NCBI GenBank assembly: GCA_030824175.1
Contig: JAVBYH010000383.1
Span: forward strand, 1-20,237
DNA: 20,237 nt
Direction of reading: 5' to 3'
DNA from: Bacteroidota bacterium
GTDB taxonomy: Bacteria > Bacteroidota > Ignavibacteria > UBA10030 > UBA8401
The translations under genes and the position numbers were made by a program. How positions within the stretch are numbered: position 1 is the stretch's first letter; each line of letters starts with the position of its first letter. The notes beneath the pieces are model-generated. The model made no database searches. It saw only the letters and a program-made list of their open reading frames with translations, and was not told the DNA's origin. Positions 1-6,821 of this stretch are shown here, one piece after another.

Positions 1-1165
1 TCATGGCGTTGTCGCGGAGCTCCCAGACGAGGGCTTCGACCTGTTCGGCGATGGCCGAAAAGCTTGTGTCGACGGAAGAGGACGCGGCCTGGCTCAGCCG
101 GGCCTGCACGATCACGAGTTCCCCGACGAGGTCGACGAGCTTGTCGAGCCGTTCTGACGGGACCTTGATGTTCTGTATGCTCTTGTGGTCCTGCTGCTGC
201 GGGGCCGCCTGCTGCCCGGCCTGCTGCGGGGTCTGCTGCTCTGCGGCCAGCGGCTGTGCGGCCTGCTGCACCTCGCCACGTGTCGGAGCCAAATACGTTT
301 GGGCCGTCACCGGCGCCATGATGGCCTTGAGACGCTCGAGCGGCGCATCCTCGGCCGACGACAGAGCCTCGATCACTTCGCGGCGCGTTTCGCTGTCGCA
401 GAGATCGGCGTCGCCGACGAGTTCGATGCGCAGTTCGCTGTCGTCCTCGACGAAAATGAACACGTCGCGGATGGCCCGGTCGTCTTTCGACGTTGTCAGC
501 AGCATGTCCCAGCGGAAATAGCAGAAGTCGGGATTCATCTCATCCGCAGGCGGGAGCCCATCCGAATGCAGGATGACATCGCATTCGCCCATTTCCTTCA
601 CTTCGTCGATGAGATACTGCGGATTGGATCCTGTCAGGTAGATATTCTGGGGCGGACGCCACCGCACACGGTACACAGATTTTTTTTCCGTGGCGGCCGT
701 ATCCGGCGCATCGGACAAGGGTGTACCTTCGTCGGGGACGGTTTCGTCCGGCACAGGAGGTTCGGAGTCGGGTGCAACATATCCCGGAAGGAGCTTCCGG
801 AGTTCGGATAGGATGTCCTCGCCGCTCTTGAGCACTTTTTCACCCGGCTGCTTTTCCTTCAGGAGGTCCTGGAACAGGACCGCGATGTGGTCGCGGCTGG
901 CGAGCGTGAGCGTAATGAGCGCGGGAGTGACGGCCATTTTTCCCTGCCGCACACAGTCGAACGCATTCTCGACGTCGTGCGCAAAATGCGCGATCACGTC
1001 GCATCCGAACATCGAACTGGACCCCTTGAGCGTATGGATCGCGCGGAAGATCCTGCCGATCAAATCCATGTTCTCGGGATCCGTCTCGATCGCAAGCGTT
1101 GTTTCCTCGAGTTCGGTAAGGAGGTCACGGGCTTCTTCGAAAAATATTAGCTGGTTACGATCCAT
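1..1165 (-). CDS. cheA: Chemotaxis histidine kinase CheA, N-terminal part (truncated by window edge)
   Basis: The minus strand is open from ATG 1165-1163 to base 1, giving 388 residues with no stop; the rest lies outside the window. Residues about 1-105 form an HPt (P1) domain with the motif IHTLKGSS, so His44 is the phospho-accepting histidine. Residues about 163-285 resemble a CheA P2-like regulatory domain (YRVRWRPPQNIYLTGSNP region). Residues 297-327 are a Gln/Ala-rich linker. Residues about 330-388 begin the P3 dimerisation helices (VPSERLDKLVDLVGELV). The ATPase and CheW-like domains must follow outside the window. The start codon directly follows the cheY stop (TAA then ATG) with no Shine-Dalgarno site, which suggests translational coupling. 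The expected role is to phosphorylate the neighbouring CheY and the CheB-like receiver. The family call is firm; the pathway output is not visible here. Confidence 0.95.
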   Translation of the reverse strand, partial: MDRNQLIFFEEARDLLTELEETTLAIETDPENMDLIGRIFRAIHTLKGSSSMFGCDVIAHFAHDVENAFDCVRQGKMAVTPALITLTLASRDHIAVLFQDLLKEKQPGEKVLKSGEDILSELRKLLPGYVAPDSEPPVPDETVPDEGTPLSDAPDTAATEKKSVYRVRWRPPQNIYLTGSNPQYLIDEVKEMGECDVILHSDGLPPADEMNPDFCYFRWDMLLTTSKDDRAIRDVFIFVEDDSELRIELVGDADLCDSETRREVIEALSSAEDAPLERLKAIMAPVTAQTYLAPTRGEVQQAAQPLAAEQQTPQQAGQQAAPQQQDHKSIQNIKVPSERLDKLVDLVGELVIVQARLSQAASSSVDTSFSAIAEQVEALVWELRDNAM

Positions 1166-1531
1166 TTATTTGAGTACTTTTTTCACAACATCCACCAATT
1201 GCGTGGCATTAAATGGTTTCACAATCCATCCCGTCGCCCCCGCGGCCTTGCCTTCCTGTTTCGTCGAATCCTGCGATTCGGTCGTCAGCATGATGATGGG
1301 AATGAATTTGTACTTGATCTGTTTCCTGACCTCGCGTATCAGCTCGATCCCGTTGACATTGGGCATGTTCAGATCCGTGATCACCATGTCCACGCTCGAC
1401 ACGGCAAGCTTGGAGAGCGCGTCCTTACCATCGACGGCTTCCAATACCTGATATCCCGCCTGCGTCAGTGTGAACGACACCATCTGGCGGATGCTTCTCG
1501 AATCGTCCACGCTCAAAATAACTTTAGGCAT
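1166..1531 (-). CDS. cheY: CheY-type single-domain response regulator
   Basis: This is a 121-residue stand-alone receiver domain of normal CheY length. The acidic pocket is Asp9-Asp10, the phospho-acceptor is Asp53 (ITDLNMP), the switch residue is Thr83 (MLTTE) and the conserved Lys is Lys105 (VKPF). There is no output domain, so it should act through protein contact, for example with a motor or another effector. The start has a good Shine-Dalgarno site: AGGAGAGGG lies just upstream of ATG 1531-1529. The gene sits 33 bases after the MCP-like gene and abuts cheA. All residues needed for phosphotransfer from CheA are present. Which effector it controls (flagellar motor, twitching or gliding, or another process) cannot be told from this window. 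Confidence 0.95.
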   Translation of the reverse strand: MPKVILSVDDSRSIRQMVSFTLTQAGYQVLEAVDGKDALSKLAVSSVDMVITDLNMPNVNGIELIREVRKQIKYKFIPIIMLTTESQDSTKQEGKAAGATGWIVKPFNATQLVDVVKKVLK

Positions 1532-1564
1532 ACAGCCCTCTCCTATGGTAAATGCTACAGATCA

Positions 1565-3358
1565 TTAAAATAGTTCTACCGAAGATCCCGACGACTCGCC
1601 GCTGTCCGAAGAGCCGGCGCCGATGTACGCCGCATGCGTATCGCGCTCCGCAGTCATCGTATACCGGTCCTTCATTTCCCCGTGCCGGCGTTCGACTTCG
1701 GTGAGAATGAACTCCGGCGCCTCGGCGCGGGCCTCGCGTGCAATTTCGGCGAGCACCCGTTCAATGCGTTCCACCGTCTCGCCGACCATCCGGTTGTCGC
1801 GAACCGTGCCGGCCATCGCATCGAGGTCCCGGCTCAGCACGGAAGATGACGCCGCCGCCTGCTCAAGAATGCTCTTACCCAGCGTGCTGCTCGACGCAAA
1901 CTCGGCGATCATCGCCCGCAAATTTACGGTCATTTCCTCGATGGACGACTCCGCCGCCCGCGAGATTTCGGACGAGCTTGCGAGGTCGTGCATCTGGCCC
2001 GTCTTTTCCACGAGCGCCCCGATGCTCTTCACGACCTCGGCAATGTGGATCTCCGCCATTGTCGAAATGCGCTGGATCGATTCGGCGATGACGCCGAGCG
2101 CCGCTCCCCGTTCGCGCGTCTTCGCCGCACGGACGCGCGAGTTCAAGGCAAGCAGCTCGACCTCGTCTCCCGCTTCGCTCATCTCGTCCATGTACACCTT
2201 CATGTTCCCCACGACCTTCTCGATCTGCTCGAGCGAATCGAGGAATTCGTGGATGCCCTTCTCCCCTTCGATCAGCGCCTTCGACACGTTCTGGAGGTTC
2301 TCGCCGATCACCGTGAAGAATGTCGACCCGCCGCCGTCCGCAAAGCCGATGGCGTCGCGCGACTCGGCCTGCATCATCGTGATCGTATGGGTCATGTTGC
2401 CGAACGAGGAGATGAGGGAAAGCACGGCATTCGTGAACTCGAAGCGCGCCCGCTGAAGCTGCGCAGGCTGGAGCTCGCACACAAGGATAAGATACGGCAT
2501 CGATTCGTCGCCGGCGTTGTTCTCGAGATGCTCGCGGAGGTCCTTCAACGAATCGATGACGTGCTCGATCTGCTGCCGTGTGATATCGTGGAACTGGAGT
2601 GCGTTCACGATCGTGTTGACGCTGTGCACCGAGTCCTGCGACTGGCGTGAAATGTTTTCGACGACCTTCACGAGCACTTCGTGCTTCTCGCTGAGGAGCT
2701 GTATGTCGTCGTTCATATTCCGGGCGACGGACAACTGCAGGCCCTGATGTCTGCCCCGGAGGCGGACGAGATTCTGTTCGTTTGCCTTCACGAGGACCCC
2801 GATCGTTCGGATGCTCGTCTGCACTTCTTTGGCCTTCTTCGAAATGTTTTCGCCCAGCGTCGTCACCTCGTCGGCGAGGTGCTCGAATCCCATGTTCACG
2901 AGGGCGAGGCGTTCCGTCTCGATGCGCGTTGTGATACCCATGATGCGCAGCTGCGAAACGAGCCGGTCGAACTCCCTGAGCGTTTCCGGCAGATCTTCGA
3001 TGATGTCTATCACGCTGCCGAGATGATCCACCGCATAGCGGGAGGTCGTGTCGAAATTGCCGAGGAATTTGGCCGAGGTGTCCGTGATGTGCCGGAGCTT
3101 TGCCGTGAGAGCGGCCTGGCCGTCGGAGGTAAAATTGTTCATCACCTGCGTGAGATTGTTCGATATCTCCATAGTCCGAACGTAGATCTGCTGCAGCTGC
3201 GAACCGACGGACAGGAAACCGTCCTCGGTCTTCACGTTGAGCTCCTCGAGAATGGCGATGCTTTCGTCGATGCCCGCAAGCCATTCGGCGCGCGCGACGA
3301 ACGGCTGCTTGTCATTCACATAGTCCATCTCATCCATGCCGGTTCGGTCTGTCGTCAT
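1565..3358 (-). CDS. Soluble MCP-like chemoreceptor protein with two receptor-tip motifs
   Basis: This is a 597-residue protein rich in long helices, with no signal peptide or transmembrane segment, so it should be cytoplasmic. Two stretches resemble the MCP signalling hairpin tip. Residues about 137-176 contain GITTRIETER followed by FEHLADEVTTLG. Residues about 401-436 contain LLALNSRVRAAKTRERGAA followed by LGVIAESIQRIS. Between them lies NALQFHDITRQQIEHV (252-267). The C-terminus is a Ser/Gly-rich tail ending in SVELF. I chose ATG 3358-3356 because it overlaps the upstream cheB stop in ATGA. The frame stays open upstream to 3613, but that extension is the shadow of cheB and has no family character. 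The likely role is a receptor or scaffold feeding CheA. It could also be a non-receptor regulator that borrows the MCP fold. Confidence 0.8.
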   Translation of the reverse strand: MTTDRTGMDEMDYVNDKQPFVARAEWLAGIDESIAILEELNVKTEDGFLSVGSQLQQIYVRTMEISNNLTQVMNNFTSDGQAALTAKLRHITDTSAKFLGNFDTTSRYAVDHLGSVIDIIEDLPETLREFDRLVSQLRIMGITTRIETERLALVNMGFEHLADEVTTLGENISKKAKEVQTSIRTIGVLVKANEQNLVRLRGRHQGLQLSVARNMNDDIQLLSEKHEVLVKVVENISRQSQDSVHSVNTIVNALQFHDITRQQIEHVIDSLKDLREHLENNAGDESMPYLILVCELQPAQLQRARFEFTNAVLSLISSFGNMTHTITMMQAESRDAIGFADGGGSTFFTVIGENLQNVSKALIEGEKGIHEFLDSLEQIEKVVGNMKVYMDEMSEAGDEVELLALNSRVRAAKTRERGAALGVIAESIQRISTMAEIHIAEVVKSIGALVEKTGQMHDLASSSEISRAAESSIEEMTVNLRAMIAEFASSSTLGKSILEQAAASSSVLSRDLDAMAGTVRDNRMVGETVERIERVLAEIAREARAEAPEFILTEVERRHGEMKDRYTMTAERDTHAAYIGAGSSDSGESSGSSVELF

Positions 3359-4395
3359 TTGGCGCTTCCTGAAAATTCCGGCATCTGCGTATCGGCCATT
3401 ACACCGCCGTGTTTGCGCATGTATCCGGTGACTCCCGCGGCAAGGCTCGCGAGCGGGAGCACCTGTGTGGCAAGTCCGAGCGTAATGACATGCTGCGGCA
3501 TCTGCGATGAAACGGCGTTCGTCGGTTCCTGCACTAACACTGCGCCCTGTGCGACTTTGATATGCCCGCAGCCGATGGAACCGTCGCTGCCCGTGCCGCC
3601 GAGCATCACACACACGGATCGTTTGTTGAACACACCGGCAATGCTGATAAACAGCGGGTCGGCGGAAGGACGGAGAAAATTTTCAGGGGGTGTGGATGTG
3701 AGCTGAATGACCGGCGTTTTCGATGCCACCAGCATGTGTTTGTCGCCGGGGGCGATGTAGACAGTGTTCGGCTCGACCCGTTCGGCATCTTTGGGAATCA
3801 CAACCGCGGCGGACGTGTATGTCCGCATCTGCTCCGCCAATGCCTCCGCGGCCCAGCCGGGACCGTGCAGCACAATGAACCAGGCGGCATGCTTCAGCGA
3901 TCCGATCGTGGAAAAGATCGTCTTCACAGACGCCGCGCCGCCCGTACCGGCTACGAGCCCGATGCCGAAAAATTCAGGCCCGGACTGTACCGCATGCACG
4001 ACACTTGGCGCGGATTTCTGCTGGATGTGCGCCGCACGACGCTGTTCAATGTCTTTGAGAATTGAATCTATCTGCACGGGCGAAATCGGCTTGACGAGAT
4101 AGACGTCTGCGCCTGCATCGAGCGCCTGAGCCTGCGCCTCCGGCGAACCGAGCGCGCTCGTGATGATCAGCATGGGGGCCGGATGCACGGTGTTCCGGAT
4201 CCACCGAATGAGTCCGAGCCCGTCGAGATTCGGCATCATCCAATCGGTGAGCACCGCATCGATTCGCTCGCTCTTGAGTGTCGTCGTGGCCTCGATACCG
4301 TCGCGCGCGGTGAAGACCGTGTGGCCGATTTTGGTGAGTGTAACCCGCAGTATCGAGACGTTCGTGATGTAGTCGTCAACAACAAGAATATTCAT
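3355..4395 (-). CDS. cheB: CheB-like receiver plus methylesterase-fold protein lacking the catalytic serine
   Basis: This is a 346-residue protein in the CheB arrangement. The receiver occupies residues 1-120, with Asp7-Asp8, phospho-acceptor Asp51 (LTDWMMP), Thr79 and Lys102 (VKPI). A methylesterase/deamidase-like domain follows from about 142. In active CheB the motif GASTGG carries the nucleophile; here the matching stretch is VAGTGG, so that position is Gly150 (codon GGT, 3948-3946). The triad His (His177 in IVLHGPG) and Asp (Asp271 in LGGTGSDG) are kept at nearly canonical spacing, as is the RPSADPLF segment. The start is ATG 4395; a TTG 15 bases upstream is also in frame but less likely, since GGGAAG before the ATG can serve as ribosome site. 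The gene heads the che operon and overlaps the MCP-like gene by four bases. It is probably catalytically dead but still phosphorylatable. Confidence 0.88.
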   Translation of the reverse strand: MNILVVDDYITNVSILRVTLTKIGHTVFTARDGIEATTTLKSERIDAVLTDWMMPNLDGLGLIRWIRNTVHPAPMLIITSALGSPEAQAQALDAGADVYLVKPISPVQIDSILKDIEQRRAAHIQQKSAPSVVHAVQSGPEFFGIGLVAGTGGAASVKTIFSTIGSLKHAAWFIVLHGPGWAAEALAEQMRTYTSAAVVIPKDAERVEPNTVYIAPGDKHMLVASKTPVIQLTSTPPENFLRPSADPLFISIAGVFNKRSVCVMLGGTGSDGSIGCGHIKVAQGAVLVQEPTNAVSSQMPQHVITLGLATQVLPLASLAAGVTGYMRKHGGVMADTQMPEFSGSAK

Positions 4396-4728
4396 GGCAA
4401 CACTTCCCAAAACGTGAATCTACAAATGGCGGCATGGTATGGCGGATGAACTGGCGATGGTGTAGTTAGCAAAATCAGTGCCATAACGCCGACGTCAAGG
4501 AAATGCATAATTTACAATCATATGCACGATATACAGGATCATTATGAAAATCTGCGTGGCTATTATTGTACATTTGCGGGAATATTCCGATGCTTCCTAC
4601 ACCATATTCAGGGAAAATAAACATCACCGAGCGCACTCGTTGAATTGGTAAAAAAAAAGGACGGAATCCGCATTCCGTCCTCTTTCATATACATCCGGCA
4701 TGTTCACGCCGGCGTACCACCGTGTGCA
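4396..4728. other. Gene-free interval between the che operon and the threonine dehydrogenase gene
   Basis: This 333-base, relatively AT-rich stretch must hold the promoter of the leftward che operon and does hold the terminator of the incoming leftward dehydrogenase gene (listed separately). An inverted repeat TGCATA-N11-TATGCA lies at 4504-4526 and could be a regulator site or chance. A TTGACG hexamer is present on the minus strand at 4498-4493, but no convincing -10 element stands at the right distance, so I do not call a promoter. I see no RNA gene or small ORF worth supporting. Confidence 0.6.
4650..4680 (-). terminator. Rho-independent terminator of the threonine dehydrogenase gene
   Basis: On the minus strand, a perfect 9-bp stem GGACGGAAT / ATTCCGTCC (bases 4680-4672 and 4667-4659) with a 4-base loop is followed directly by nine T residues (4658-4650). 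It starts 48 bases beyond the stop of the leftward dehydrogenase gene, so it ends that transcript before the che operon. On the plus strand the downstream bases are only TCTTTC, so termination should work mainly in the minus direction. Confidence 0.92.
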
Positions 4729-5754
4729 TTATTTTCCCGCATACCGCCTCTTTACAGCCGGCAGCAAATACTCATCGAACGCCCGCTGAAAGTCATACTC
4801 GTGCGCCCACCCCCATTCCTTCCGGGCCCACGTATCGTCGACGTCCGCCGGCCACGAGTCCACGATCTTCTGCCGCAGCGGATCGGGTTTGAAATTGACG
4901 ACGGCATTTGGGTATTCTTTTTTGATGATCTCGTAAAAATCCCTGGCCGTTACACTGAACGCCGCGATGTTATAGACCACCTGCGTGAGATTCTTCGCCG
5001 GGGTGGATTCGAGCTTCAGCAGCGCATTGATGGCATCGGCCATCGTCATGAAGGGCAGTGTCGCCGTTTCAGGAACGAAGCAGTCGTACGGTTTTCCCTG
5101 CGCGGCCATGTGCATCATCTCCGGACCGTAATCGCTCGTGCCGCCGGTGGGCATCGTGACCGCACTGATCAGTCCCGGAAAACGAATCGCGCGGAAGTCG
5201 ACGTGCCCCGTGAGCGTCTGCGGGTCGATTTGGCGATAGTACCAGTTATAATACCTGCCGAGGTCCTCGCAGTATTTCTTGTTGATGCCGTACATCGTTC
5301 TGGCGTCGAGCCATTCCGATTCTTTCACACGGCCCGCCTTCATCTTCGCCTCGACTGTCGGAAGGCCGTATGCCGCGATCGAGCTCGGGAAGAGGAACTT
5401 CACATTCTCTCCCGTCGCACGGGCCTGGCGCGCGCCGAGCTCCAGAAGATTCAGCGTGCCGTCGACATTCACGCGATGGCCCAGCACGGGTTCGCGTTCA
5501 GCCTTCGTGGAAAGGATCGCCGCGAGATGGTAGATTGATTCGAAATCATAGAATGCCGCAAGCCTGTCGACGAGCGTCGTATCGAGGATGTCGCCGATGA
5601 TCGTTTCGTGACACTGCTCCTTCATTTCCTTGCTCAGCGGATGAACATCGATCGCCACGATGCGCAGCTCCGGCCGTTGTTCCCGCAAGCGTGACACGAG
5701 ACCATGACCGATCTCTCCGTTCGCTCCTGTGATGAGCACTGCTTTTGTGGACAT
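4729..5754 (-). CDS. tdh: NAD-dependent L-threonine 3-dehydrogenase, extended short-chain dehydrogenase type
   Basis: This 341-residue cytosolic protein has the Rossmann motif GANGEIG (10-16), Asp36 for NAD selection, and the catalytic pair Tyr155/Lys159 (YGINK) with Ser around 124-125. The C-terminal block KIVDSWPADVDDTWARKEWGW, the segment FPGLISA and PTGGTSDYG match the epimerase-like threonine dehydrogenases known from Thermoplasma, Flavobacterium and animals. The reaction is L-threonine to 2-amino-3-ketobutyrate, which is normally split to glycine and acetyl-CoA by Kbl; kbl is not in the window. The start is fixed by AAGGAG at 5766-5761, six bases from ATG 5754; a second ATG at 5758 is out of frame and too close to that site. 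The gene is divergent from purU and ends in a strong terminator. A related sugar-acid or epimerase function cannot be fully excluded. Confidence 0.85.
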   Translation of the reverse strand: MSTKAVLITGANGEIGHGLVSRLREQRPELRIVAIDVHPLSKEMKEQCHETIIGDILDTTLVDRLAAFYDFESIYHLAAILSTKAEREPVLGHRVNVDGTLNLLELGARQARATGENVKFLFPSSIAAYGLPTVEAKMKAGRVKESEWLDARTMYGINKKYCEDLGRYYNWYYRQIDPQTLTGHVDFRAIRFPGLISAVTMPTGGTSDYGPEMMHMAAQGKPYDCFVPETATLPFMTMADAINALLKLESTPAKNLTQVVYNIAAFSVTARDFYEIIKKEYPNAVVNFKPDPLRQKIVDSWPADVDDTWARKEWGWAHEYDFQRAFDEYLLPAVKRRYAGK

Positions 5755-5901
5755 ACATCGCTCCTTATAATCGGGCCGTCTGGGTACGCGTCATGTGCGC
5801 GTCCGCCGGTCCCGTGTGTGTGTTTTGAATGACGTCAATATACGTTTTTTTTCCTATATTTAAAAAACAACACGACACCATCCATACCCGGGAATCCGCC
5901 C
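5755..5901. promoter_or_regulatory. Divergent control region between the threonine dehydrogenase gene and purU
   Basis: This 147-base interval separates two divergent genes. It contains a perfect 8-bp palindrome TGACGTCA at 5830-5837 and an AT-rich core. A possible rightward -10 element TATATT lies at 5855-5860, about 40 bases before the purU start; its -35 region is poor, so the promoter call is weak. The palindrome is well placed for a regulator of either gene, but no bound protein can be named. Confidence 0.35.
5761..5766 (-). promoter_or_regulatory. Shine-Dalgarno site deciding the threonine dehydrogenase start
   Basis: The minus strand reads AAGGAG six bases upstream of ATG 5754-5752. 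An alternative ATG at 5758-5756 in another frame is only two bases from it. The spacing selects the MSTKA start, whose Rossmann motif follows at residue 10. Confidence 0.8.
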
Positions 5902-6765
5902 TTGTCCACGAATACTGCAACAGCCGTCTTATTATGGTCCTGTCCCGATGAAAAGGGACTTGTTTCGCGCCTCGCCAATTTCATCTATGAACACGGCGGC
6001 AACATCCTCGATCTCGACGAACATGTCGACCGCTCGGCGCAGACGTTCTTCTTCCGCGTCGCATGGGACCTGGACGGTTTCGGCATACCGCTCGACGGAC
6101 TGGACGAGGCCTTCCGTCCGCTCGCCACGGAATACGGCGCCCAGTGCTCCATCCGGTTGAACACGCAGAAGCGCCGCCTCGCGATTTTCGTCTCGAAGTA
6201 CGGGCACTGCCTGCAGGAGATTCTCTGGAGGAACGAGCTCGGCGAATTCGACGCCGAGGTCGCGCTCATCATTTCGAATCACCCCGACCTCGGCTACCTC
6301 GCGGAACGGTATCACATTCCATTTCACATGCTGCCGGTGACGAAAGAAAATCGCGCCGAGCAGGAAGCCTCGCAGCTGGCGCTCATCGACGAGGCACGCG
6401 CTGACACGATCATTCTCGCGCGCTATATGCAGGTGCTCTCGCCGCAGTTCGTGGCTCGTCACCCTCACCGGATCGTGAACATCCATCATTCATTTCTTCC
6501 GGCGTTCGCCGGCGGCAATCCGTACAAGCAGGCGCACGAGCGGGGAGTGAAAATCGTCGGAGCGACGAGCCATTACGTCACGGACGTGCTGGACGAGGGA
6601 CCGATCATCGAACAGGAGATCATACGCATCTCGCACAAGGATTCGCTCGAGGACCTCATACGCAAGGGCCGGGATCTCGAGCGACTCGTGCTCGCACGCG
6701 GCCTGAGGCTGCACTTGCAGGACCGCGTGCTCGTGCACGGGCGGAAGACGGTCGTTTTCGATTGA
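5902..6765 (+). CDS. purU: Formyltetrahydrofolate deformylase
   Basis: PurU hydrolyses 10-formyl-THF to formate and THF in the cytosol, balancing one-carbon pools and supplying formate. The protein has 287 residues, the normal length. An N-terminal ACT domain (about 8-85; SCPDEKGLVSRLANFIYEHG) is followed by a formyltransferase-like catalytic domain (about 92-287). Its signature residues are Asn193 and His195 (IVNIHHSFLPAF) and Asp231 (VLDEGPII), equivalent to the Asn/His/Asp set of glycinamide ribonucleotide formyltransferase. The start is TTG 5902: no in-frame ATG lies nearby, and this start gives the usual family N-terminus. No good Shine-Dalgarno site precedes it. The gene is divergent from the threonine dehydrogenase gene, which may reflect a shared link to glycine and one-carbon metabolism, and convergent with the esterase gene. 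The family assignment is secure. Confidence 0.95.
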   Translation: MSTNTATAVLLWSCPDEKGLVSRLANFIYEHGGNILDLDEHVDRSAQTFFFRVAWDLDGFGIPLDGLDEAFRPLATEYGAQCSIRLNTQKRRLAIFVSKYGHCLQEILWRNELGEFDAEVALIISNHPDLGYLAERYHIPFHMLPVTKENRAEQEASQLALIDEARADTIILARYMQVLSPQFVARHPHRIVNIHHSFLPAFAGGNPYKQAHERGVKIVGATSHYVTDVLDEGPIIEQEIIRISHKDSLEDLIRKGRDLERLVLARGLRLHLQDRVLVHGRKTVVFD

Positions 6766-6821
6766 TGCGGGCGGGGCGCATGCATGCATTTGGTCGGGGC
6801 CTCACCGAGCGACTGAGAGTA

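Noticed and set aside
1875..3284. A 469-codon minus-strand frame within the MCP-like gene in another register
   Set aside because: It is very rich in Arg, His and Gly with no domain; the MCP-like frame has clear tip motifs and fits the operon junctions.
3359..3613. N-terminal extension of the MCP-like protein by 85 residues
   Set aside because: This part overlaps the 3' end of cheB in another frame and reads as Arg/His-rich shadow; the ATGA junction gives a natural start at 3358.
6766..6821. Terminator between convergent purU and the esterase gene
   Set aside because: Only a short GCATGC-type palindrome is present, with no stable stem followed by a T-run.
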